Source: Schleiferia thermophila (GTDB taxonomy: Bacteria > Bacteroidota > Bacteroidia > Flavobacteriales > Schleiferiaceae). From it: a stretch of DNA of 64,000 bases. Positions 43,363 to 51,985 of the stretch are shown piece after piece. Position 1 is the stretch's first letter; each line of letters starts with the position of its first letter. The position numbers and the translations under genes are program-made. The stretch covers positions 236,590 to 300,589 of the forward strand of contig NZ_QPJS01000003.1 in assembly GCF_003337435.1 (NCBI RefSeq). Direction: 5' to 3'. The notes beneath the pieces were generated by a model. The model searched no databases. It saw only the letters and a program-made list of their open reading frames with translations, and had not been told where the DNA came from.

Positions 43363-43594
43363 GGGAGCGTACGCTGTACAGAGGGCTAGTGAGCTTCACT
43401 GAAACCAGTATGCAGCCAATTAAGTGCGGACAATGACCACCTTGCGTGAGGAATGCGAAGGGCGCCCGACAGGGCGGTGCGAAGCACGGTAGCGAAGCGT
43501 ACCCCGGAGCAGTCCGACCCCGAGGGGTAAGGTGGAATAGCCACCGGCCCGAGGGGGCACGCCCCAAAAAAAACGAATAAATAAAAAAAGAACA
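43363..43594. other. Spacer between exbD and tonB holding a structured element
   Basis: The spacer is unusually long for this operon and its middle is far more G/C-rich than the flanks. It holds the multi-hairpin element described separately, and then an A-rich run directly before the tonB ATG. Open frames on the minus strand here are biased in composition and lack any recognised family. Confidence 0.6.
43437..43565 (+). repeat. GC-rich multi-hairpin element
   Basis: Six local hairpins follow each other. CGCCC/GGGCG has a GACA loop (43463-43476). GTGC-GAA-GCAC is at 43477-43487. GGTAGC-GAA-GC(G)TACC is at 43488-43503. CGGA-GCAG-TCCG is at 43505-43516. ACCC/GGGT has a CGAG-type loop at 43517-43528. 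GGTGG/CCACC is at 43531-43545. A last GGGG/CCCC stem ends at 43565, followed by A rather than T residues. CCACCTT (43437-43443) can pair with AAGGTGG (43529-43535), closing a multibranched fold and competing with the local GGTGG/CCACC stem. Two loops carry GCGAAGC, a sequence known to form very stable single-stranded mini-hairpins. It may be a dispersed palindromic repeat or a structured RNA; the present data cannot decide. Confidence 0.65.
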
Positions 43595-44398
43595 ATGGAA
43601 TGGCCTAAAACAAAAGAAGAAGTGAGGGCCTTGGTGCTTACGCTACTGATCAACCTGTTATTGGTGTTGATTTTTCTCCTGCTGGGTCTGACGTATTACG
43701 ACCCGAAGCCGGAGGAGGGAATTGCGATACGATTTGGCTACAACGCGGATGCGGGGGGGCCGATACATGAGGTGGAAAATCCGGAACAACAGCAGACAAC
43801 TTCTGCGCCTCCTGTAAGAAGTACTCAAAATCAGGTAAATACCCCTACTCAAGACGTGGAAGATGCTCCGGCTGTGACTTCCAGAAAAGACAACAAACCT
43901 GAGAGGAACAAACCAAAGGAAGAAAAACCGATGCCTACAGAAGAGCCTCAGCCTCAAATAGATCAGCGACTAAGAAATTTATTGAACAATCCGGACCGGG
44001 GCTCCGGAGGGAAAAGTGGGAGTGGTTCGCAGCAGGGGGTGCAGGGTGCACCTACTGGCTCCGGACAGTCGGGCAGTTCTGCAGGAGAGGGCGAGGGCGC
44101 CGGCTCAAGTGGAACCGGATATTTTCTGGGGGGAAGGCAGGCGATTGTAAGGCCAAAACCTGAGTATAACTGTGCTGAGTCAGGAAGGGTTGTAGTGCGG
44201 ATAAAGGTGGACCAGTCGGGCAATGTATTTGAGGCGGAACCTGGCGTTAGTTTTCGGGAGTACTCGACGAATGTGTATTCGGAATGTTTGTACCGACGCG
44301 CCAGAGAAGCTGCACTTCGTACCAAATGGAGTGCCGATTCAGATGCACCAGAAGATGGACAAGTGGGTTTTATCATTTATGATTTTCAAAAGAAATAG
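43595..44398 (+). CDS. tonB: Energy transducer TonB-like protein
   Basis: The 267-residue protein has a short cytoplasmic start, one transmembrane helix (ALVLTLLINLLLVLIFLLLG, about 12-32), a long low-complexity linker rich in Pro, Gln, Glu and Lys (about 65-130), a Gly/Ser-rich stretch (about 135-170) and a C-terminal domain. That domain has GRVVVRIKVDQSGNVFEAEP and ends AALRTKWSADSDAPEDGQVGFIIYDF, as in TonB/TolA C-terminal domains. It links the ExbB/ExbD channel to outer-membrane receptors. The glycine-rich linker is longer than usual. Confidence 0.88.
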   Translation: MEWPKTKEEVRALVLTLLINLLLVLIFLLLGLTYYDPKPEEGIAIRFGYNADAGGPIHEVENPEQQQTTSAPPVRSTQNQVNTPTQDVEDAPAVTSRKDNKPERNKPKEEKPMPTEEPQPQIDQRLRNLLNNPDRGSGGKSGSGSQQGVQGAPTGSGQSGSSAGEGEGAGSSGTGYFLGGRQAIVRPKPEYNCAESGRVVVRIKVDQSGNVFEAEPGVSFREYSTNVYSECLYRRAREAALRTKWSADSDAPEDGQVGFIIYDFQKK

Positions 44399-44449
44399 CT
44401 GAAAAAGAATCTTTTACGGTAATTTCCCCCTTTTTTTAGTAACATAGAT

Positions 44450-44475
44450 TTAACAATAGAGTTAATATGACTTAA
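44450..44475 (+). promoter_or_regulatory. Candidate direct-repeat regulator site (TTAA x3, about 11-bp phase)
   Basis: TTAA occurs at 44450, 44462 and 44472, a spacing of 12 and 10 bases, in the 112-base gap before the TonB receptor. OmpR/PhoB-type regulators bind direct repeats about 11 bases apart, and a PhoB-like regulator is encoded downstream in this block. TTAA is common in AT-rich DNA, so this is only suggestive. Confidence 0.3.
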
Positions 44476-44510
44476 TCTCATGTGGATTGCTTTGCGGCAG
44501 TTTTATATAC

Positions 44511-47303
44511 ATGAGATTACTCTATTCTGCTACGCTAGTTTTACTGTTTAAGTTTGCTAATGGTCAAAACGCTACCATCAGGGGTAGGGTGACGGATAAA
44601 ATCACCAAAGAAAGCCTGGTGGGTGTAAATGTCGTGGTCAAAGGTTTGTCCTTAGGGGCTTCGACGGATATCGATGGATTTTATGAGTTTAAGGTACCCG
44701 AAGGCAAACACACTTTGGTCTGTTCTTTTTTGGGGTATAACCAACAGGTACAGCAGCTCGAAGTCGTAGGTGGAAGGGTTTATACGCAAAACTTTCAGAT
44801 TGAGGAGTCTAGCCAAATGCTTGGAGACGTTAAGGTAACAGCAGCCAAAGTGACGAACACACAGGCAGCAGTGGTGTTGGAAGTTAAGGAGGCCAAGCAA
44901 GTTGTGTCTGGTATCTCAAAGCAGCAAATCGCAATATCACAGGATAATAATGCTGCACAGGTAATGCAGCGTATACCAGGGATTACGATAGTGGATGGGA
45001 GGTTTGTGCTGATTAGAGGTCTAAGCGAGCGGTATAACAATGTGATGATCAACAACACATTGGCTCCAAGTACAGAAGTGGACAGACGAACGTTTTCCTT
45101 TGACCTGATTCCGAGTGGTGCACTCGATCGGATGCTGATTTTCAAATCGGCTTCACCCGAACTGCCGGGCGATATGGCCGGTGGGGTTATAAAGGTATAT
45201 ACTACACATGTAGTAGAGTCAAATTTTGACCAGTTTCATTACGGAATGGGGTATCGGACACAGACCACATTTCAGCCATTTTTCAGATCGCAAGGGTCGC
45301 CGACAGATTTTTTGGGGTTTGATACGTATAGAAGACTACCTTCGGACTTCCCGTCTACAAACAGATTTGAAGATCTGCCCACCCTGTCGCCTGAGCGGAC
45401 GGAGTTTGCACATATGCTTACAAACAATTTTGAGGTGAACGAATACACAACACCGATCGATTTCAATGTAGGTTATTCTTTTGGTAGGGTAGTCAATAAG
45501 GGAAGAAATCAGTTCTCAAACATTACCTCCTTTTCAATTTCTCAGAGCTATGTGCATACAAAGCGTGGTTTTAATCGATATTTTGAATACGATGTAACCA
45601 GGCCAGATGAAGTACTCTTGAGATTTGAATTTTTCGACGATATCTATGAAAAAAATAATCGTGTATCGCTGATGTCGAATTTCTCTTGGTTGAGAAGTTC
45701 GAAGTACAAGATCAGCTGGAGCAATCTCTTTAACCAAATTGGTGAGGACGAGACGATACTACGCAAAGGAGAGGACTTTGTGCAGGATATTGGATTCAGG
45801 AGACATTATTTGCTTGGGTATAGAAGCCGTAGTATTTACATCGGACAAGGAGAAGTTAATTATCAAATGGATGACCAGCAAAGCCTTAATTTTACACTTG
45901 GTCTAAACTTAGTAAACGAATCAGAGCCGGATCTTAGAAGATTCAGGACTTTTCTGCCAGAAAATTCTTCGGACGGAAAATTTGTAATGCTTACACCTCC
46001 TTCGTCCAATTTGTTTGATGCGTCCAGGTATTTTGGAAAATTAATTGAAATCTCCTCTTCTCAGGCAATCAATTATCAATACAAAAACACAAGGCCTGGA
46101 TTTTTTCAGGTGTTAAAGACCGGTATTTTCAGTGACCTTAAATATAGAGACTTTAACTCAAGATATTTTTCATATCTGATTCCGGGATCGGTTTCATCAG
46201 ATCGAAAAGCTGAGTTGGAACGACTTCCGCTGGGAGAAATTTTTTCAAAGGAAAATGTAGGTCCAGATGGGTTTGTGCTCAGGGAAGGCACCAGGCCGGT
46301 GGATCAGTATCAGGCCAGCAATATACTGACAGCTGTATACATCGGGGCCAATTCGGAATACAGGAGATTTAACTTCGATTATGGCTTCCGGTACGAGTAC
46401 AATATTCAGCGGCTGGATGGATATCAGGGGCTTTTGCCAATCGAAGTCAACAATCCTTTTGGCAATTTTCTGCCAATGCTCAACGTAAATTATTATACCA
46501 ATGAAAAATCCCAATTAAGGGTTGCTTATGCTAGAACGGTCAATAGACCTGAATTCAGAGAACTTGCCCCTTTCCTTTTTTACGATTATAAACTGGATGC
46601 CAATAAAGTAGGAGAGCCCAGGCTTTCTAATGCAGTTATTGACAATTTTGATCTGAGATATGAGTATTATCCCAGGTTGGGTGAGATGCTCAGTATAGCT
46701 CTTTTTTACAAATTTTTTGACAATCCGATCGAGCAGAGAAACATCATCACCTCGGAGTTGCCCCAATTTACTTACATCAATGCTGATTATGCCGAAAATT
46801 ATGGAGTGGAAGTAGAATTAAGAAAGAGTCTCAAAGGGGTTGTTTCCAATAGATTTCTTGAGCGGCTCAGCTTCAATGCCAATGCTACCTACATTTATTC
46901 GGTAGTGGATCTAGGAGCTCAGGCATCAGCACAGACCCGTGTAAGACCCCTTCAAGGGCAATCCCCTTTTATCGTAAATATGATTATGGCTTACAGCAAT
47001 GAGAAGAGAAGTGAAATCATCTCAGTGGCTTACAACATATTCGGAGAACGGCTTTTTGCCATTGGCGATGTAAATTTTCCCGATATCTGGGAATTACCAA
47101 GACATAGCATCGACCTTACGGTCTCAAAGACTTTCAACCGAATCCAGTTAAAGTTCGGCATTCAGGATTTACTTAATTACAACTACAGATTCTTCCAAGA
47201 TACAGATAGAAATGGCTCACCCTATGACCCACTGGACCGAAACATTTTCAGCTTCAGAAGGGGTACCTTATTTAATGTCAACATGACCTACAACTTTAAC
47301 TAA
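44511..47303 (+). CDS. TonB-dependent receptor
   Basis: The 930-residue outer-membrane receptor has a signal peptide (MRLLYSATLVLLFKFANGQ), a carboxypeptidase-like beta domain (IRGRVTDKITKESLVGVNVVVKG, YEFKVPEGKHTLVCSFLGY), a plug (NAAQVMQRIPGITIVDGRFVLIRGLSERYNN, with SASPELPGDMAGGVIKVY) and a large barrel ending in FNVNMTYNFN. The ATG at 44511 gives the best signal peptide. It is followed 26 bases later by a surface lipoprotein, which suggests a joint receptor. The block ends in a PhoB/PhoR-like pair, so phosphate-linked control is possible but not shown. Confidence 0.93.
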   Translation: MRLLYSATLVLLFKFANGQNATIRGRVTDKITKESLVGVNVVVKGLSLGASTDIDGFYEFKVPEGKHTLVCSFLGYNQQVQQLEVVGGRVYTQNFQIEESSQMLGDVKVTAAKVTNTQAAVVLEVKEAKQVVSGISKQQIAISQDNNAAQVMQRIPGITIVDGRFVLIRGLSERYNNVMINNTLAPSTEVDRRTFSFDLIPSGALDRMLIFKSASPELPGDMAGGVIKVYTTHVVESNFDQFHYGMGYRTQTTFQPFFRSQGSPTDFLGFDTYRRLPSDFPSTNRFEDLPTLSPERTEFAHMLTNNFEVNEYTTPIDFNVGYSFGRVVNKGRNQFSNITSFSISQSYVHTKRGFNRYFEYDVTRPDEVLLRFEFFDDIYEKNNRVSLMSNFSWLRSSKYKISWSNLFNQIGEDETILRKGEDFVQDIGFRRHYLLGYRSRSIYIGQGEVNYQMDDQQSLNFTLGLNLVNESEPDLRRFRTFLPENSSDGKFVMLTPPSSNLFDASRYFGKLIEISSSQAINYQYKNTRPGFFQVLKTGIFSDLKYRDFNSRYFSYLIPGSVSSDRKAELERLPLGEIFSKENVGPDGFVLREGTRPVDQYQASNILTAVYIGANSEYRRFNFDYGFRYEYNIQRLDGYQGLLPIEVNNPFGNFLPMLNVNYYTNEKSQLRVAYARTVNRPEFRELAPFLFYDYKLDANKVGEPRLSNAVIDNFDLRYEYYPRLGEMLSIALFYKFFDNPIEQRNIITSELPQFTYINADYAENYGVEVELRKSLKGVVSNRFLERLSFNANATYIYSVVDLGAQASAQTRVRPLQGQSPFIVNMIMAYSNEKRSEIISVAYNIFGERLFAIGDVNFPDIWELPRHSIDLTVSKTFNRIQLKFGIQDLLNYNYRFFQDTDRNGSPYDPLDRNIFSFRRGTLFNVNMTYNFN

Positions 47304-47329
47304 AATCAATTTATCTAAATTCGAGAAAC

Positions 47330-48754
47330 ATGAGAAACACCATGAAAAAAGCAGCTTTATTCCTTTTGGCTGCATTTACTATCGCGTCCTGCAGCAAGGA
47401 TGACGACGACAACAACAACGGCAAACAATCAACACTTGAGGTGTTGGAAGGAAATCTTACCACCCGTACACTTACGGCTGATAAAAAGTATTTGCTCAGA
47501 GGTCAAGTATTTGTTAGAAATGGCCAGACTTTGACCATTGAGCCGGGAACAGTAATTTTCGGTGATCGCCGTACCAGAGGTACATTGGTAATCGATCGCG
47601 GTGGAAAAATTATAGCCAATGGTACAGCAAGCCGCCCCATAGTGATGACATCATCTGTAGAAGAGGGCCTGCGTGACAGAGGTGACTGGGGTGGATTGGT
47701 GATCCTTGGCAATGCAGCTTGCAACCAGATTGATCCGGCCATTGAAGGTATTGATCCTCCTGTATTTTTTGGCGGAAATCCTAGTAATACCTCATCGGCC
47801 AGTACTGCTAACAATACTGAATCCTCAGGTGAGTTGCGTTATGTACGTGTGGAATTTGCTGGTATTGAGCTATCTCCCAACAATGAGACCAATTCCATCA
47901 CCATGGGTGGGGTAGGCAGTGGTACCGTTATGGAGTACTGCATGGTATCTTTCGGTGGTGACGATGGTTTTGAATGGTTTGGTGGAACCAACAATGGCAA
48001 ATATCTGATCTCATTTGCCATGTGGGACGATGACTTTGATGTAGACTTCGGATGGTCTGGTAATGTTCAGTTTGGATTGGCAGTGCGCTACCCTGGCTAC
48101 GCTGATCAATCCGGTTCCAACGGTTTTGAAACGGATAATGGCCCCAATGACAATGATGTGCAACCCTACACTGCTGGTGTATTCAGTAATGTAACTATAG
48201 TTGGACCTATAAATTCAGGTTCTTCCGTTTCAAACGCCAACTTCCAACATGCCATCGATGCTCGTCGCAGAACAGCTCTTTCTATATTTAACTCTTTCTT
48301 AACTGGATTTCCCAGGGGTTTAAGGTTTAATCAACCGTCTGTAATGACCAATTATCAAAATGGAACTGGGGTATTGGCTAACAACATTTTGATTGCTGCC
48401 TCATCAAGCAACAGATACTTGGCTGGATCAGGTGTAAGTGCTGATTCAGTCCGTGCTTATTGGGAAGCAAATAACCAAACCTTTGTTGGAATCAACGATT
48501 CCACACACAACCATTGGGGTCTGAATCCAAATGTATTCTACGGGAACAGATTACCGGAGCAATATTCTGGAGCTACCTTCACCGTTCAAGCTGGAAAGCC
48601 CCTATTGTCAGGAGCTTCATTCGCTCATCCAAAATTCAATGAGCCGGGACGTGCCAACTTCTTTGATAAAAATGTTACCTTCAGAGGAGGCTTTGGTACT
48701 ACCGATTGGACTGCAGGCTGGGCAGAATTCAACCCCATCAACAAAAAATATTAA
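47330..48754 (+). CDS. Surface lipoprotein, right-handed beta-helix type
   Basis: The 474-residue protein has a lipoprotein signal ending IASC followed by SKDDDDNNN, an acidic stretch right after the Cys that in Bacteroidota acts as a lipoprotein export signal to the cell surface. The mature part has beta-helix-like turns: TLTIEPGTVIFGDRRTRGTLVI, IIANGTASRPIVMTS and GDWGGLVILGNA, then a Gly/Asn-rich region with GGDDGFEWFGG. It lies 26 bases after the TonB receptor. Similar receptor/beta-helix-lipoprotein pairs are common in the phylum; the substrate is unknown. Two ATG starts are possible (47330 and 47342). Confidence 0.85.
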   Translation: MRNTMKKAALFLLAAFTIASCSKDDDDNNNGKQSTLEVLEGNLTTRTLTADKKYLLRGQVFVRNGQTLTIEPGTVIFGDRRTRGTLVIDRGGKIIANGTASRPIVMTSSVEEGLRDRGDWGGLVILGNAACNQIDPAIEGIDPPVFFGGNPSNTSSASTANNTESSGELRYVRVEFAGIELSPNNETNSITMGGVGSGTVMEYCMVSFGGDDGFEWFGGTNNGKYLISFAMWDDDFDVDFGWSGNVQFGLAVRYPGYADQSGSNGFETDNGPNDNDVQPYTAGVFSNVTIVGPINSGSSVSNANFQHAIDARRRTALSIFNSFLTGFPRGLRFNQPSVMTNYQNGTGVLANNILIAASSSNRYLAGSGVSADSVRAYWEANNQTFVGINDSTHNHWGLNPNVFYGNRLPEQYSGATFTVQAGKPLLSGASFAHPKFNEPGRANFFDKNVTFRGGFGTTDWTAGWAEFNPINKKY

Positions 48755-48770
48755 ATTCAATACTACCTTG

Positions 48771-48796
48771 GCCGGGATATATTTCCCGGCTTTTTT
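48771..48796 (+). terminator. Intrinsic terminator after the beta-helix lipoprotein gene
   Basis: GCCGGGA pairs with TCCCGGC around a six-base loop, followed by six T. The downstream lipoprotein-PhoB-PhoR unit therefore needs its own promoter or read-through. Confidence 0.92.
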
Positions 48797-48831
48797 AATT
48801 TATGAAGTTTTTCAAACAGTAAACAAGTAAG

Positions 48832-49497
48832 ATGCGTATAAAAAAACAGCTTATTCTTTTATTAGTAGTATTTGCAACTAATTCATGTAAAGATTACAAC
48901 AAAAAATACGATTTTACACCTTCTAAACATCTCACAGAGCAAGAAGATTCAGCATTCCGATACAGCATCATACGATATGTAGGAAAACTTCCACCTAAGG
49001 CATCTCATACTATAAAATTTGACCCGTATTTCGATGAATATTATGTACAGCTTGCAAATACACATAAGCTGGATTATTATTACACATCTGAGGATGGTTT
49101 GGTGTATTTTCAAGTGAGCAGAATGGCTCCCAGCTTACACGAAAAATATGTGGCAACCGGGGGAAAGATGAAGGTGGATGATCGTGGAAATATAATTTAT
49201 TACGAAGAAGTATATCGCACCTGGAAAATGCCATTAAATGATATGCTTAATGTGACGAAAAATGTATTTACTGATATGGTGAATGGCAAAAGCCTCGAGA
49301 AATACTATACCTCGAATACATCTGAAGATGTTTACATTATAGAATTTCCGGATGAGGACACTTACTTTGACACTGAAAAGCGAGTATGGATATCCAAAAG
49401 AGCCGATGTGCTTCAGCAATTTGAAGAAGAAAAACTTCGGCAATATGAAAAGAATTTCCTGCAAAGAAAAGAAGCAGCAGCTGATTCGTTGAAGTAA
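48832..49497 (+). CDS. Hypothetical lipoprotein
   Basis: The 221-residue protein starts with a lipoprotein signal (IKKQLILLLVVFATNSC-KDY). The mature part is Tyr-rich, with no family I recognise: FRYSIIRYVGKLPPKASHTIKFD, YYYTSEDGLVYFQVSRM, then a Glu/Arg-rich tail that may form a coiled coil (about 195-221). It lies 11 bases before the response-regulator gene, so it is probably co-transcribed with the two-component system and could be sensed or controlled by it. Confidence 0.75.
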   Translation: MRIKKQLILLLVVFATNSCKDYNKKYDFTPSKHLTEQEDSAFRYSIIRYVGKLPPKASHTIKFDPYFDEYYVQLANTHKLDYYYTSEDGLVYFQVSRMAPSLHEKYVATGGKMKVDDRGNIIYYEEVYRTWKMPLNDMLNVTKNVFTDMVNGKSLEKYYTSNTSEDVYIIEFPDEDTYFDTEKRVWISKRADVLQQFEEEKLRQYEKNFLQRKEAAADSLK

Positions 49498-49508
49498 TAA
49501 CCAAAGCC

Positions 49509-50192
49509 ATGGAATCAAAATACAAAATATTAATCGTGGATGATGAGCCCGATATCATCGAAATCTTAGACTACAATCTCAAAAAGGAAGGTTACCATGT
49601 GTTGACGGCTGACAATGGCGAGGATGCCATCAAAGTAGCAAAAGCTTCAAAACCTGATTTAATAGTATTGGATGTGATGATGCCCGGCATGGACGGTATG
49701 GAAGTCTGTGACAAAATCAGAAATTTACCGGAACTGTCCGGGGTGTTGATCACTTTTTTGACTGCCAGGTCAGAGGATTATTCGCAAATAGCTGGTTTTG
49801 AGGCCGGGGCTGATGATTACATCACCAAGCCGGTAAAACCAAAAGTGTTTCTGAGCAAAGTCAAGGCTTTATTAAGGAGGAGGTCAAAAGAAGAAAACAA
49901 CAACAAGGTCATGGAATTTGGTGACTTAAAAATAGACCTGGAGAAATATGAAGTCATAAAGGGTTGCGACAAAATTGTTTTGCCAAAAAAGGAATTCGAA
50001 CTGCTATCGCTTCTGGCTTCCAAGCCGAGCAAAGTATTTACCCGTGAGGAGATTCTTGACCTGGTATGGGGCAGTGATGTGGTAGTGGGTGGGCGTACCA
50101 TTGATGTACACATCCGCAAAATCAGGGAAAAACTAGGTGACGAAATAATATCGACCATTAAGGGGGTGGGCTATAAATTTGATATAGCCTAA
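49509..50192 (+). CDS. PhoB-like response regulator (OmpR family)
   Basis: The 227-residue protein has a receiver domain (about 1-122) with LIVDDEPD, phospho-acceptor Asp55 in LIVLDVMMPGMDG, LTARS and YITKPVKP. A winged-helix DNA-binding domain (about 130-227) follows, with LPKKEFELLSLLASKPSKVFTREEI and GGRTIDVHIRKIREKLG. The PhoB-like label rests on overall resemblance and a PhoR-like kinase next to it. It may control the TonB receptor block just upstream. Confidence 0.93.
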   Translation: MESKYKILIVDDEPDIIEILDYNLKKEGYHVLTADNGEDAIKVAKASKPDLIVLDVMMPGMDGMEVCDKIRNLPELSGVLITFLTARSEDYSQIAGFEAGADDYITKPVKPKVFLSKVKALLRRRSKEENNNKVMEFGDLKIDLEKYEVIKGCDKIVLPKKEFELLSLLASKPSKVFTREEILDLVWGSDVVVGGRTIDVHIRKIREKLGDEIISTIKGVGYKFDIA

Positions 50193-50207
50193 AGATTTCC
50201 TCTTCGG

Positions 50208-51281
50208 ATGCAGGGATTAGACAGTTTTTTTGAGAAGTACAACTTTGACGACCCCATTCGTCTCAGTGTCCTTTTAGCCTTTATTTCTTCGCTTATCAGT
50301 TTTTTTTCGGTATTGTATTTCAGCAATTATACCCCCCAACTGCCTGCACTTACTTTTTTTGTTTTTTTGTTGCTATCGTTTGGGGTCTTCTATTTGATTT
50401 TTTACTTGTTTATTCGAATTTTTATCTATCGAAAAGTTCTTTTGATATTCAAAGCCATTAACCAGGTAAAAGTAGTAGAAAAAGCAGAGGAAGAAGTAGC
50501 AAGGAATGTGACCCTTCGCAGCGCTCAAGTAGCTGTATTTGATTGGGCAGAGGATAAAATGAATCAAATTCAGATGCTGAAAGAGCGAGAGAAGTATCGC
50601 CGTGAATATCTGGGCAATATCAGCCATGAGTTAAAAACTCCTATTTTCAATATCCAGGGATATGTGCTTACCCTGCTTGATGGAGCCATGAATGACCCGG
50701 AGCTGTGTGAAAAATACCTGAAGCGCACGACCAAATCCATAGATCGGATGATCAACATCGTAAACGATCTGGATCTGATTGCTCAGCTTGAGAGCGGGGC
50801 ACTGAAGCTTAAAATAACGCGATTTGATATCAGTGAACTGGTAAAAGATGTCTTTGACCAGTTGTCTGATAAAGCCAGAGGAAAGAATGTAAAATTAAAA
50901 TTGAAAAAGTCCTACGACAAACCAGTACTGGTGGTAGCTGACCAGAAAAGAGTGGAACAATTGCTTATCAATTTGGTAATGAATGCCATAAAATATTCTA
51001 AACCGGAAGGTGGACTTGTAGAAGTGGCTTTTTACGAATTGCCAGGGCAGATCATGACTGAAGTATCGGACAATGGTGTAGGCATACCCAAAGAAGATAT
51101 CAGCAGGATATTTGAGCGATTCTACAGGGTGGACAAGAGCCGGTCGCGCGATGCCGGAGGCACAGGTCTTGGACTTGCCATTGTAAAACACATTATCGAA
51201 TCTCACAAACAGACCATCAATGTGCGCTCGACAGAAGGCATCGGCAGTGCTTTTTCATTTACATTACAAAAAGCTGAATAA
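50208..51281 (+). CDS. Sensor histidine kinase, PhoR-like
   Basis: The 357-residue protein has two N-terminal transmembrane helices (about 15-35 and 45-67) with a very short extracytoplasmic loop, then a dimerisation domain with phospho-His140 in NISHELKTPIFNIQGYV, and a kinase domain with N box NLVMNAIKYS, DNGVGIPKEDI and GTGLGLAIVKHI. The short loop and lack of a PAS domain suggest that it senses the membrane or a partner protein instead of a ligand. It follows the regulator by 15 bases. Confidence 0.92.
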   Translation: MQGLDSFFEKYNFDDPIRLSVLLAFISSLISFFSVLYFSNYTPQLPALTFFVFLLLSFGVFYLIFYLFIRIFIYRKVLLIFKAINQVKVVEKAEEEVARNVTLRSAQVAVFDWAEDKMNQIQMLKEREKYRREYLGNISHELKTPIFNIQGYVLTLLDGAMNDPELCEKYLKRTTKSIDRMINIVNDLDLIAQLESGALKLKITRFDISELVKDVFDQLSDKARGKNVKLKLKKSYDKPVLVVADQKRVEQLLINLVMNAIKYSKPEGGLVEVAFYELPGQIMTEVSDNGVGIPKEDISRIFERFYRVDKSRSRDAGGTGLGLAIVKHIIESHKQTINVRSTEGIGSAFSFTLQKAE

Positions 51282-51282
51282 G

Positions 51283-51975
51283 TCAAAACAGAAAGTCATA
51301 CCCTTTTAATGACATCTTTTCATATCTCTCCATGTCGAATTTGTAGAGTTTACTTTCTTTACCCTGGCTGGTAATGATTGTCTTCCCGGTGTCAACCAGC
51401 AGTTGGCTGTTGAAAATTTTCTTTCTGAAGTTTCGCTTGTCAAAGGTTTTGTTGAGTGCCTGTTCGTAGAGAGTTTGCAGCTGATTAAGGGTAAATTCCT
51501 TGGGCAGTGAATTGAAACCTACGGGCCTGCGTTTTACTCTTCGCTTTAGTCTTTCTTTAGCATAGTCGATGATTTCGTTGTGGTCAAAGGCCATGTCGGG
51601 CACATCGTGGTATTTGATCCATTTGCAGTTGTTCTTTTCAGCGTTTTTAAATTCTTTTTCAGTTAGTTGCATCAAACCGTAAAAAGGTATGTTGACTACG
51701 CGACCGATGGGGTTTCTGTAAACTTTGGCAAAGGCATTGAGTTGTTCCAGGTAGACATCTTCGTGGCCTATTGTGTTTTTGAGCAGAACTTTTACATTTT
51801 CTTCCAGGCTTTCATCGGCTTTTACATACCGGCTGGGTATGACCCAGGCCCCTTTGAAAGGTTCTTCTTTTTTCCTTGTGAGGAGTATGTGAAGGTGTTC
51901 CAGGTCGAAGGCAAAGAGGACAATGCCTGTAGCTAAGGCTACATTGAAGTATTGTTCTTTATTATCCGCTATCAT
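51283..51975 (-). CDS. Nudix-related regulator (NrtR-like), catalytic site lost
   Basis: The 230-residue protein has an N-terminal Nudix fold (about 10-145) and a C-terminal winged-helix domain (about 155-230, PKEFTLNQLQTLYEQALNKTFDKRNFRKKI). The Nudix box is altered: where REx2EE is expected, the sequence reads KVLLKN, so the metal-binding glutamates are missing. This fits a ligand-sensing repressor of NrtR type (ADP-ribose-responsive in known members) and not a hydrolase. No NAD-biosynthesis operon is adjacent, so the target is unknown. Confidence 0.85.
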   Translation of the reverse strand: MIADNKEQYFNVALATGIVLFAFDLEHLHILLTRKKEEPFKGAWVIPSRYVKADESLEENVKVLLKNTIGHEDVYLEQLNAFAKVYRNPIGRVVNIPFYGLMQLTEKEFKNAEKNNCKWIKYHDVPDMAFDHNEIIDYAKERLKRRVKRRPVGFNSLPKEFTLNQLQTLYEQALNKTFDKRNFRKKIFNSQLLVDTGKTIITSQGKESKLYKFDMERYEKMSLKGYDFLF

Positions 51976-51985
51976 ATGGATAGAT

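Noticed and set aside
43553..43575. Terminator at the GGGG/CCCC hairpin before tonB
   Set aside because: On the plus strand the stem is followed by A residues, and on the minus strand the T run precedes the stem, so neither strand has the terminator layout.
43346..43653. Three overlapping minus-strand frames between exbD and tonB
   Set aside because: Their Pro/Arg/Gly-rich translations come from the GC-rich hairpins; none has a start context or recognised family.
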